From the NCBI RefSeq assembly GCF_018221465.1, contig NZ_JAAIKR010000008.1:92752-156751 (forward strand): DNA of 64,000 bases, written 5' to 3'. This document shows positions 46,153-53,949 of this stretch, in pieces. The notes beneath the pieces were generated by a model. It had not been told where the DNA came from. It saw nothing but the letters and a program-made list of their open reading frames with translations, and ran no database searches. Position 1 is the first letter of the stretch, and each line of letters opens with the position of its first letter. The position numbers and the translations under genes were made by a program. This stretch comes from Shewanella intestini (GTDB lineage: Bacteria; Pseudomonadota; Gammaproteobacteria; Enterobacterales; Shewanellaceae).

Positions 46153-46215
46153 TGGCTTATCATCTGTTACGCTTTTCAGTCATCATGTGATAAAACACAT
46201 TTGAAATTTTCAATA

Positions 46216-46252
46216 AAAAACGCCGTAAAGGTTACCCTTTACGGCGTTTTTC
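46216..46252. terminator. Strong bidirectional terminator between cusA and the methyltransferase
   Basis: CGCCGTAAAGG (46221-46231), loop TTAC, CCTTTACGGCG (46236-46246), flanked by A-run and T-run on the two sides. It serves both convergent transcripts. Confidence 0.93.
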
Positions 46253-46271
46253 TTTTATCTAATTAGCACTA

Positions 46272-46307
46272 AATAACACTAATAACACTAATAACACTAA
46301 TAAGACT
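46272..46307. repeat. AATAACACT tandem repeat, four copies
   Basis: Four 9-base units, the last with one change (AATAAGACT), between the terminator and the 3' end of the methyltransferase gene. Further partial copies flank it. Confidence 0.8.
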
Positions 46308-46363
46308 AATAACGTCAAATATCATAAGTGACAAATTACTTAACTGCCTGCTGAGTTATCAGC

Positions 46364-47428
46364 TTATAAACCACATTCAATTAATGAATGGCCTAAACCA
46401 ATATTGTGGGTTTGCTTAACAATGCTTAGCCCAGCAAGTTCAATTAATGGCAAAAACTCATGGCTCATATAAAAACGGCTGTTGCCGTTGGCAATGGCGG
46501 TAAAGTATAAACTGGTGGCGTTAAGCGAATAACTGGCTGACTCGTAATCTTGGCAGTCTGGAAATAACTCCAAAATAAATATCCGCGACTGTGGTTTCAT
46601 CGCTTCTTTTACTCGTACCAAAATACTGACAATTTCTTCTTTAGAGAAACAATCAAGGAATTGGCTCATCCAATATACATCTTGACCCGCTGGTAACGGA
46701 TTTTTCGGTGCTAATAAATCACATGTAAACGGAGTCACGCGCTCAGTAAAGCCTGCTTGTGCCATGTTTTCGTTAGCAACGGCTAATTGTTGCGGTAAAT
46801 CCACCATGGTCACATGCACATCGTTATTGTGTTGGCAACATTGCTTGGTCCACTTACCGGTGTTGGCACCAATATCACATAAGGTCGCCGTGTCTTGGGC
46901 AAACACTTCTGTTAATAATGTTGGGAAACTGCGGTCAGAGTAATAATGGTCAAAGCCAAACCAGCTGTCTTTTTCGCGCTGATTTAACTGCGACAAACCT
47001 TGATATAACGTATCCCACTCGCCTAAATGCTTCAAACCAGCAGGTTTAGTGTGTTTAATCGCTTCGGTGAGCTCTCCCATGCCTTGATAGCAAATGTCTG
47101 CAACAAAATCCATGTTGGCAATGGTCATGGGATCAAAATCAACAAACTGACCTAACTTGGTCAGTTGGTATTTGTCGTTTTGCCAAATAACTAATCCAGC
47201 CGATAAGCCCATATCTAACAACACCGCCACACCATATTCAGTCACGCCACAACGTTGGGCTAACTCTTTAGCACTCGCGGCTGAATCAGGCGCATTACCT
47301 AACGCGGCCAAAATGCCTAAGTCACGTAAACTTTTACTGGCTTGAAATGCAATAGGCGCAAAAGCTAAGCGCTGCGCTTCTTCTTTCGCACTTAATGCTG
47401 TGCGAGTATCTTCACGATAAAACTTCAT
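46364..47428 (-). CDS. SAM-dependent methyltransferase of the aryl-polyene cluster
   Basis: 354 residues. The N-terminal ~100 residues are a winged-helix dimerisation domain (SAKELAQRCGVTEYGVAVLLDMGLSAGL). The C-terminal Rossmann domain has motif I LCDIGANTGKW and later DVYWMSQFLDCFSKEEI, as in the COMT-like O-methyltransferases. Aryl-polyene clusters often carry a methyltransferase that decorates the aryl head group. It is transcribed against the copper locus and away from the rest of the cluster, with only the small lipoprotein gene beside it. Assignment to the pathway is by context and is reasonably strong. Confidence 0.85.
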   Translation of the reverse strand: MKFYREDTRTALSAKEEAQRLAFAPIAFQASKSLRDLGILAALGNAPDSAASAKELAQRCGVTEYGVAVLLDMGLSAGLVIWQNDKYQLTKLGQFVDFDPMTIANMDFVADICYQGMGELTEAIKHTKPAGLKHLGEWDTLYQGLSQLNQREKDSWFGFDHYYSDRSFPTLLTEVFAQDTATLCDIGANTGKWTKQCCQHNNDVHVTMVDLPQQLAVANENMAQAGFTERVTPFTCDLLAPKNPLPAGQDVYWMSQFLDCFSKEEIVSILVRVKEAMKPQSRIFILELFPDCQDYESASYSLNATSLYFTAIANGNSRFYMSHEFLPLIELAGLSIVKQTHNIGLGHSLIECGL

Positions 47429-47450
47429 TGATATCTACTATGTACTAAGG

Positions 47451-47828
47451 CTATTGACTAGCGACTGCTCGGATTGACTTGTTAATGTCTAAATTAAGGT
47501 TTCTTATCCAAGTCGCCACTTTCTTATGTATTTTGCCATCGTGGTATTTCAGATTTTCTGAGCTGTAGTACTCAATGGCGTACTGTTGACTATCATAGGG
47601 TATATCGACCACCAACTGATGTGAGCGAACATCCAATGTGCCGCGCAGTAACGTGTCATTAACTGGAATAATCTGCCAGTCACGCACAAATCCCGCTTTT
47701 ATAATCGCATTTTTAACTTGCTCTTGAGTGAGGTTATACCCGACAGGCTGTGATTTTACTTCCGGTATCGGGATTGTTTTACAACCAGTTAAAATAATTG
47801 CGAACAGTAATATAACTATCTTTTTCAT
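47451..47828 (-). CDS. Small lipoprotein
   Basis: About 125 residues from the ATG at 47828, preceded by GGAG; an upstream in-frame ATG at 47846 is less likely. Signal sequence with lipobox LTGC (Cys at about residue 16). The mature part is a small alpha/beta domain (NLTQEQVKNAIIKAGF, then QQYAIEYYSSENLKY). Similar small lipoproteins appear in many gammaproteobacteria without known function. It shares direction with the methyltransferase and lies in the divergent promoter region of the main aryl-polyene operon. Confidence 0.8.
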   Translation of the reverse strand: MKKIVILLFAIILTGCKTIPIPEVKSQPVGYNLTQEQVKNAIIKAGFVRDWQIIPVNDTLLRGTLDVRSHQLVVDIPYDSQQYAIEYYSSENLKYHDGKIHKKVATWIRNLNLDINKSIRAVASQ

Positions 47829-47846
47829 TTTCACTCCATGTAACAT

Positions 47847-47972
47847 TTTATTGAAACAGACAAGGTCAGTTAATCAACATCAAATACACTAACGCTGAGC
47901 GACAGTTTTTTATAATCGTCAAGAAAAGTGGTAGCATACGCGATTATATTTTAAAGAGATAGCCAATTACCC
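47847..47972. promoter_or_regulatory. Divergent promoter region of the aryl-polyene cluster
   Basis: 126 bases, AT-rich, between the minus-strand lipoprotein gene and the long plus-strand operon. This is the only place for the main operon promoter. A TATAAT-like hexamer occurs at 47912-47917, but no confident -35 partner was found. Confidence 0.45.
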
Positions 47973-48689
47973 ATGCAGGTTAACTGTCAATTACGCGCTT
48001 GGTCCGCCACATCAGACAACCTTACCGCGCTCAGTGGCCACCCCATTTCGGTTAATGAATATAAGATACCGAGCGCAATTAAACGCCGAGCAAGTGCACT
48101 GACAAAATTGGTTATCGGTACTTGTTTACCTATTTTGTCTGAAACTGACATTGACTATATTGTGTTTGCCACTCAACACGGTGAAATTAATCGCACCCTA
48201 ACCTTGTTAAATTCATTGGCTCAAGAACAAGAATTGTCACCCACTGCATTCGCGCAATCAGTCACTAGCACCGCTCCTGGGTTGTTAACCATTGCCGCCA
48301 AAAAGCCTATCCCTTTTACCACAGTGTCGGGCAATAACAATACATTAGAGGCTGGGTTAATTGAGGTGGCTATTCGTTTACAACAACAACCTCAACATCA
48401 AATACTATTAATTGTGGCCGATGAGTCTTTACCTGAAATCTACAAGCAGCATAATCCAAACCAGCATCAAGCAAATTTATTAGCCATGCATTTTGCGCCG
48501 GGGCAGCAATGGCAAATTAGCATCTCCGCCGCCGCGCAGCTAGATGACGATTCAAATACAGCCAATAACACCGTTCACCCTGCTAATGAAACAAAACAAC
48601 GACAACAATTTATTGATCAGTTAGCGAATCAATTGTCATTTAAGGTCAGGTTCAACAACTCAACCCAATGGACATGGGTTAAGCAATGA
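47973..48689 (+). CDS. Ketosynthase-like protein (N-terminal domain only), first aryl-polyene operon gene
   Basis: 238 residues. It resembles the thiolase-fold N-terminal half of a beta-ketoacyl synthase (IDYIVFATQHGEINRTLTLLNSLAQ, then STAPGLLTIAAKKPIPFTTVSGNNNTLEAGLIE). The catalytic Cys-His-His set is absent and no C-terminal half follows. Such truncated KS-like proteins (ketoacyl-synt_2 family) are normal members of aryl-polyene clusters and probably partner a full ketosynthase or act in chain-length control. The stop overlaps the next start (ATGA). Confidence 0.85.
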   Translation: MQVNCQLRAWSATSDNLTALSGHPISVNEYKIPSAIKRRASALTKLVIGTCLPILSETDIDYIVFATQHGEINRTLTLLNSLAQEQELSPTAFAQSVTSTAPGLLTIAAKKPIPFTTVSGNNNTLEAGLIEVAIRLQQQPQHQILLIVADESLPEIYKQHNPNQHQANLLAMHFAPGQQWQISISAAAQLDDDSNTANNTVHPANETKQRQQFIDQLANQLSFKVRFNNSTQWTWVKQ

Positions 48690-49450
48690 ATACCTTAAGC
48701 CGCTACCTTCGCGCATGTGCTTCGGCGATTGCATTTTTTTGCTTTGGATTTGGCGGGCTAATCTTATCTTATATTTGGTTCCCAATATTGTGGTTGGTGC
48801 ACAAAGACGCCACCAATTGTGAGTTGGCGTGTCAAAAAAGTATTTGTAAAAGCTTTCGGTTTTTTGTGCAGTTTATGCACGTGCTGCGCATCCTCGATAT
48901 CGACATAAAAAACGCCGAACGATTATCTACCCAACACGGCTGTATCGTGGTAGCAAACCACCCAACACTTATCGATGTGGTCATTTTAATGGGCTATATG
49001 CAACAATGTGACTGCATTGTAAAAAATGATCTTTTTCACAATCCATTTATTCGCCATATCGTTAACATGGCTGGCTTCATACCTAATCAAGCTGATGATT
49101 TAATTACACTGTGCCAACAAAAACTGCAGCAACAGCGTAAATTACTCATTTTTCCTGAAGGCAGTCGCACAGTCCCTGGAGAACGTGTAAAATGCCAACG
49201 TGGTGCGGCGCAGCTTGCAGTGCGATGTCACACAGACATTCAAACAGTCCGGATCCATTGCTCACCGCTGGCGTTATATAAAGGCTGTCCTTGGTATAAC
49301 ATGCCTGCTTCACCAATGACATTTACAATTGATGTTGATAAACCAACATCAGTATTGCCTATAATTGAAGAGACACCAGCACCAGCAACTGCGGCAAGAA
49401 AGTTAACTCGGTATTTAAATACCCATTTGCAACCCAACACCATTTATTAA
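48686..49450 (+). CDS. 1-acylglycerol-3-phosphate acyltransferase-like protein
   Basis: 254 residues. A hydrophobic N-terminus (residues 12-37) precedes the acyltransferase motif NHPTLID (His92, Asp97) and the substrate motif FPEGSRTVPGE. These are motifs I and III of the PlsC family. In the aryl-polyene pathway it would transfer an acyl group while building the lipid anchor on the inner-membrane face. Translation is coupled to the ketosynthase-like gene before it. Confidence 0.92.
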   Translation: MNTLSRYLRACASAIAFFCFGFGGLILSYIWFPILWLVHKDATNCELACQKSICKSFRFFVQFMHVLRILDIDIKNAERLSTQHGCIVVANHPTLIDVVILMGYMQQCDCIVKNDLFHNPFIRHIVNMAGFIPNQADDLITLCQQKLQQQRKLLIFPEGSRTVPGERVKCQRGAAQLAVRCHTDIQTVRIHCSPLALYKGCPWYNMPASPMTFTIDVDKPTSVLPIIEETPAPATAARKLTRYLNTHLQPNTIY

Positions 49451-49470
49451 CGATTTTAAAGGACCCGACA

Positions 49471-49743
49471 GTGAACGACATTGAAGTAAAGTTAAAGCAA
49501 CTGATCATTGAAACGTTGAATCTTGAAGATTTATCTATCGACGATATTGCTTCAGAAGAACCGTTATTTGGTGACGGCGATGGGCTAAATTTAGACTCAA
49601 TTGACGCGCTTGAATTAGGGTTAGCAATCAAAAAACAATTCAATGTATTGATTAATGGTGACGACCCAACCGTTCGTGAACACTTTGCCAGTGTTGCTAC
49701 ATTAACGCGCTTCATCAAAGCCCAACAAGCTCCAGAGGTGTAA
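49471..49743 (+). CDS. Acyl carrier protein 1
   Basis: 90 residues with a GTG start; AAAGGA lies upstream. The phosphopantetheine attachment motif is LDSIDALEL (Ser43). The second loop is longer than usual (GDGDGLNLDS). Carrier for the growing aryl-polyene. The next gene, one base downstream, is a second carrier protein. Confidence 0.95.
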   Translation: MNDIEVKLKQLIIETLNLEDLSIDDIASEEPLFGDGDGLNLDSIDALELGLAIKKQFNVLINGDDPTVREHFASVATLTRFIKAQQAPEV

Positions 49744-49744
49744 C

Positions 49745-50005
49745 GTGACTCGTCAGGAAATTTTCGACATTATCAAACAAGGTATGGTGGAGTTATTTGA
49801 ACTTGAGCCAGACCAAATTACCAATGAAGCCAAGCTTTACGAAGATCTAGACTTAGACAGTATCGACGCGGTTGATCTTGTGGTTTACCTACAAAACAAT
49901 ACCAGCTCTAAATTCGAAGCGGCAACATTTAAGTCAGTTCGTACCATCGCAGATGTTGTTGATGCCGTGGTAAAATTAGAAGCTGAGTCTAAAACATCGG
50001 CATGA
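49745..50005 (+). CDS. Acyl carrier protein 2
   Basis: 86 residues, GTG start. Attachment motif LDLDSIDAVDL (Ser39). Two carrier proteins in tandem are typical of aryl-polyene clusters, where one is thought to carry the starter and the other the extender, although that division is not shown here. Its stop overlaps the next start (ATGA). Confidence 0.95.
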   Translation: MTRQEIFDIIKQGMVELFELEPDQITNEAKLYEDLDLDSIDAVDLVVYLQNNTSSKFEAATFKSVRTIADVVDAVVKLEAESKTSA

Positions 50006-50556
50006 GGTTAACCACCTTGCTTCCAGCCAGCTTGCTGGCTTTGTATCCCTTTTTAGTTTATTTCGGTATTCAACAGCAACAGACGTCAGGGTTGCTGCTC
50101 ATTCTCGGCGGCGCTTTTGTGGCGCGGCTGATATTTGCCCCAGACAATAAACCACTTAAAATAATGACTTACATTACCAGCACCTTAGGTTTATGCCTGG
50201 TATTGGTCAGTCATTTTGCGTCACAAAAAGCTTGGTTACTGTTTTATCCTGTGGTGATTAACATCAGCTTGTCACTGCTCTTTTTAAGCAGCGTGTTAGT
50301 CAACCAACCCATTATTACCGCCATTGCCAAATGGCGTGAACCTGACTTACCTGAAACAGGCATTATTTACACTCGCAAACTCACTTATGTTTGGGCTGTT
50401 TTTTGTGCCATTAACGCCGTTATCGCCGCGATAACCACCACGTTATCGATGGACATTTGGACCTTATATAACGGCCTTATTAGCTACGTGTTAATTGGCA
50501 GCTTTATGGCCTTAGAGTGGGTTTATAGACAAAGAGTAATGCGCCGTGACAACTAG
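50002..50556 (+). CDS. Inner-membrane protein of the aryl-polyene cluster (COG4648-type)
   Basis: 184 residues with about six hydrophobic helices, the last one ending in the basic YRQRVMRRDN. This is the conserved small membrane protein that follows the carrier-protein genes in aryl-polyene operons. Its function is unknown; a scaffold for the enzymes at the membrane is one possibility. The start overlaps the preceding stop, and its end overlaps the next gene by 11 bases. Confidence 0.85.
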   Translation: MRLTTLLPASLLALYPFLVYFGIQQQQTSGLLLILGGAFVARLIFAPDNKPLKIMTYITSTLGLCLVLVSHFASQKAWLLFYPVVINISLSLLFLSSVLVNQPIITAIAKWREPDLPETGIIYTRKLTYVWAVFCAINAVIAAITTTLSMDIWTLYNGLISYVLIGSFMALEWVYRQRVMRRDN

Positions 50557-51928
50557 TCTTATTCATCAAATATTATTGTCAGCCCCACAGCAGCAACTCT
50601 TAGCCATTGAAGATGACCAAGTGTTTACCGCCGCGCACCTAAGGTATGACTGCAACGCATTAATGACCCAACTAAGCCTGTGCCCGCAAACCAACATTGG
50701 TATTTTGTGCCAACACTCTTGGCATTTTTTAGTGGCATTATTGGCTTGCCAACAACTGGGTAAGCGGCCAGTGGTGTTCTCTAATATTCAGCCACGCCAA
50801 GCCCAAGAGTACGCTAAACAATGGCAATGTCTGTGTGACATTCCTGAAGTGATTGCCAGCACTAACGCTATTTCGGTATCGCACCTTAATAAGACGTCAA
50901 GCTCGACAAACTACCCATTTGCTGCCATTGACAGCCAGCAAGCACTGCTGACGTTATACACTTCAGGCAGCACTGGCCAACCAAGCGCGGTAGATAAACG
51001 CTTAGCGCAATTAGAACTTGAAGCGCAAACATTAGAAGCCCAATTTGGCTCACACATTGTACCCAACGCGTTATTTGTCGGCACGGTGGCGCATTATCAT
51101 ATTTACGGCATTTTATTTCGCTTGTTATGGCCGTTGTTAACTCAACGCGTTTTTGATTGTACGCTAATCCAAACGGAAGAAAATCTGCAAAGCCTATTAG
51201 CCACGCCTTTGTGTTTTATATCAAGCCCCGCATTTTTAAGCCGCTTAACCGACATGCCAAGCATTCAAAGCCAGCAAGTGAGCTTTAGCTCCGGCGGGCC
51301 ATTAACTATCGCCAGCGCCCAAGCTACATACAAACAATTAGGCAACTACCCATTTGAAGTGTACGGCAGCACCGAAACGGGCGGCATCGCTTGGCGACAA
51401 CAAACCCAAGCAGCAAAACCGTGGCGTAAGTTTGACTTACTTAGCCTTAGCATCAATGACGGCTGTTTAACGGTAAACTCACCGTATATTGAAGGTGGCA
51501 AGTTTATGACACAAGACTGTGTCACACTGCACGATGACAATCACTTTAGTTTACAAGGTCGTGCAGATAGAATTGTTAAAATTGCTGAAAAACGCATCTC
51601 ACTTGACGCTTTAGAGCACAATTTAAACGCTTGCGACGGCATTGTAGATTGTGCGGTGATAGCGATTGCAGCCAATAAGCCTGGCCCTAATGAAAACCAA
51701 GCCAAAGCACAACAGCTGCGTATTGGCGCCGTGGTGGTATTAGATGCCGCATGGCAACAAACTTATCAAGCTCAAGGCCATTCATGGTTATGGAAGAACA
51801 TTCGCCAGCAATTAAAAGGCTTAATTGAGCCCGTTGCCCTGCCAAGGCAAATTCGCGTGCAAGCTGTTATCCCTAAAAACCAGCAAGCCAAACGTAGCTA
51901 TGTCGAATTAGAGAAGTTATTTCAATGA
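50546..51928 (+). CDS. AMP-dependent acyl-ACP/CoA ligase (aryl starter activation)
   Basis: 460 residues. The P-loop motif is LYTSGSTGQPSAV, followed by YGSTETGG and GRADRIVKI, all in the usual order for the ANL superfamily. A C-terminal catalytic lysine in the segment IPKNQQAKRSY is plausible. It probably activates a hydroxycinnamate-type acid as AMP ester and loads it on a carrier protein. It is shorter than typical CoA ligases. The start overlaps the membrane gene and its stop overlaps the dehydratase start (ATGA). Confidence 0.92.
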   Translation: MTTSLIHQILLSAPQQQLLAIEDDQVFTAAHLRYDCNALMTQLSLCPQTNIGILCQHSWHFLVALLACQQLGKRPVVFSNIQPRQAQEYAKQWQCLCDIPEVIASTNAISVSHLNKTSSSTNYPFAAIDSQQALLTLYTSGSTGQPSAVDKRLAQLELEAQTLEAQFGSHIVPNALFVGTVAHYHIYGILFRLLWPLLTQRVFDCTLIQTEENLQSLLATPLCFISSPAFLSRLTDMPSIQSQQVSFSSGGPLTIASAQATYKQLGNYPFEVYGSTETGGIAWRQQTQAAKPWRKFDLLSLSINDGCLTVNSPYIEGGKFMTQDCVTLHDDNHFSLQGRADRIVKIAEKRISLDALEHNLNACDGIVDCAVIAIAANKPGPNENQAKAQQLRIGAVVVLDAAWQQTYQAQGHSWLWKNIRQQLKGLIEPVALPRQIRVQAVIPKNQQAKRSYVELEKLFQ

Positions 51929-52278
51929 CCTTGCAAAAATTACCTGAGGTTGTCGCTAGTCGCCTTGATGAACAGTCACTACAAGTAGATTTATTTGTCA
52001 GTGAAGATATCGTGTACTTTAAAGGCCATTTTGATAGCCATGCACTGCTGCCGGGCGTTGTGCAACTCGACTGGGTGCTGCATTTTTTCAAACTGCATTT
52101 TTGCCCAAACTTTACATTTTTAGGCAGCGATGTGATTAAATATCAACAGCCGATATTGCCAAATACCCATGTCACACTGCAAATTGAATGGCAGCCTCAG
52201 CGCAGTAAAGTGGTATTTAAATATGTTTCACTAACAGGCACTCACGCCTCAGGTAAAATAAAGGTAATGGTTAAATGA
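51925..52278 (+). CDS. 3-hydroxyacyl-ACP dehydratase-like hotdog protein (ApeI/FabZ type)
   Basis: 117 residues, a single hotdog fold. The catalytic motif FKGHFDSHALLPGVVQ contains His35, as in FabZ. It would dehydrate the 3-hydroxy intermediate during polyene elongation. It is half the length of ordinary FabA/FabZ-plus-extension proteins and is a standard cluster member. A second hotdog protein is encoded near the 3' end of the cluster, and the two may work as a pair. Ends overlap neighbours by four bases. Confidence 0.92.
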   Translation: MTLQKLPEVVASRLDEQSLQVDLFVSEDIVYFKGHFDSHALLPGVVQLDWVLHFFKLHFCPNFTFLGSDVIKYQQPILPNTHVTLQIEWQPQRSKVVFKYVSLTGTHASGKIKVMVK

Positions 52279-53018
52279 GTTTTTCATTAGCGGCATTAAT
52301 CCCTTGTTATAACCATGGCGACACCGTTGAAGCTGTGGTGCAGGCACTTCAAAGCAAAGCATTAGATGTCATCATCGTTAATGACGGCAGTAACCAAATG
52401 ACAACCCAAACCCTGCGTGAAATTAAACAACGTTGCAATATCCACTTGCTAGAGCTTGAGCAAAACTCAGGTAAAGGCGGCGCGGTCATGGCCGGGCTAA
52501 GCCATTTACATCAACTAGGTTACAGCCACGCGGTGCAAGTAGACGCCGACGGCCAGCATGACTTAGCCACATTAACCGAGCTTATCAAGCAGGCAAAACT
52601 CGCGCCTAATGCGGTTATTTCAGGCAAGCCAGTTTATGGCGACGATGTGCCTAAAGGACGTTTATACGGGCGCTACCTTACCCATGTTTGTGTGTGGCTT
52701 GAAACCTTGTCACTGCAAATTAAAGATTCCATGTGCGGCTTTCGAGTTTATCCCCTTGCCCAAGTACAACAATTATTGAACCGCACTGAGCTTGGCACCC
52801 GTATGGACTTTGACATTGAAATACTGGTCAGGCTTTACTGGCAAGGACTAAATATCAAACATGTCGATACGCCAGTTAGCTACCCAGAAGATGGCATTAG
52901 CCACTTCAACGCCATTGACGATAATATTAAAATTTCATGGCTCCATACCCGCCTGATTTGCGGTATGTTGCCACGTATTCCTAAATTATTACTGCGAAAA
53001 TTCACTCATGGCAGCTAA
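52275..53018 (+). CDS. Family 2 glycosyltransferase
   Basis: 247 residues. The GT-A fold motifs are VNDGS (35-39) and the DxD-type DADGQHD (90-96), with QNSGKGGAVMAGL as in dolichyl-phosphate mannosyltransferase-like enzymes. It would add a sugar to the aryl-polyene lipid. The following gene is an acyltransferase, and many clusters have these two domains fused or adjacent. Overlaps at both ends show coupling. Confidence 0.92.
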   Translation: MSFSLAALIPCYNHGDTVEAVVQALQSKALDVIIVNDGSNQMTTQTLREIKQRCNIHLLELEQNSGKGGAVMAGLSHLHQLGYSHAVQVDADGQHDLATLTELIKQAKLAPNAVISGKPVYGDDVPKGRLYGRYLTHVCVWLETLSLQIKDSMCGFRVYPLAQVQQLLNRTELGTRMDFDIEILVRLYWQGLNIKHVDTPVSYPEDGISHFNAIDDNIKISWLHTRLICGMLPRIPKLLLRKFTHGS

Positions 53019-53949
53019 TCATTGGTCTAGCAGCAAAGAGCGCGGAAGTGTATTAGGCATCAAGTTTATGCTTGCCACCTATCGCCTATTGGGACGCAAA
53101 GCGTTTTCGCTGATACTTTACCCTATCATTGGCTACTTTTACTTGTTTGATCACAATAGCCGCCAAGCATCAAACCTATTCTTGCTGCGTGTACAGCAAC
53201 ATTTAGTCGCAAACGGGCAACCCTGCCCCCCACTTTCAAGCTTCAAGCATTTATATTCCTTTGGGCAAAGCATACTCGACAAACTGGCTGGTTGGGGCGG
53301 TGACATAACCTACGAGCAACTGACATTTCATAACGAGCAAGTGTTAGCTAGCACCCTTACCAGCAATAAAGGTGGGCTTATTTTAGGTAGCCATTTAGGC
53401 AACTTAGAGCTGTGCCGCGCATTAAGCAGCCAGTATGTTGACCTTAAAATCAATGCCTTGGTGTTTACTCAACACGCTGAAAACGTTAACTCAGTTATGG
53501 AAAAAGTTAACCCAGACAGTAACTTAAACTTAATTCAGGTCACCGAGATGGGGCCTGATACATCAATACTATTAGAACAGAAGTTAAATAATGGAGAGTG
53601 GGTTGTCATCGTTGGCGATCGCACCTCAGTGACTCAACACAATCGGGTAGTTTGGCAACCGTTTTTAGGTCAGCCAGCCCCCTTTCCTGTTGGGCCTTTT
53701 ATCTTAGCAGCCATCCTCAAACACCCTGTGTATTTGATGTTTGGTTTTGCCAACCAACACGGTAACGGATACGACATCTTCTTTGAAGAATTTGAGTCAT
53801 CCCCTTCATTACCCAGAGCCAACCGCACAGAAGCACTTAACGATTTAATTGCCCGTTACGCGAGTCGACTTGAGCACTTCGCAGTGCGATACCCACTGCA
53901 ATGGTTTAATTTTTTTGATTTTTGGAAGTTAGATAATGATTCAAAATAA
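53008..53949 (+). CDS. LpxL/HtrB-like lysophospholipid acyltransferase
   Basis: 313 residues. The HX4E motif SHLGNLE (His129, Glu134) and GDRTSVTQ plus FPVGPFILAAIL are the features of the LABLAT/LpxL family. It probably attaches an acyl chain when the aryl-polyene lipid is made. Together with the PlsC-like gene, the cluster has two acyltransferases, suggesting at least two acyl additions. The start lies inside the glycosyltransferase gene and the end overlaps the ammonia-lyase start. Confidence 0.9.
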   Translation: MAANHWSSSKERGSVLGIKFMLATYRLLGRKAFSLILYPIIGYFYLFDHNSRQASNLFLLRVQQHLVANGQPCPPLSSFKHLYSFGQSILDKLAGWGGDITYEQLTFHNEQVLASTLTSNKGGLILGSHLGNLELCRALSSQYVDLKINALVFTQHAENVNSVMEKVNPDSNLNLIQVTEMGPDTSILLEQKLNNGEWVVIVGDRTSVTQHNRVVWQPFLGQPAPFPVGPFILAAILKHPVYLMFGFANQHGNGYDIFFEEFESSPSLPRANRTEALNDLIARYASRLEHFAVRYPLQWFNFFDFWKLDNDSK

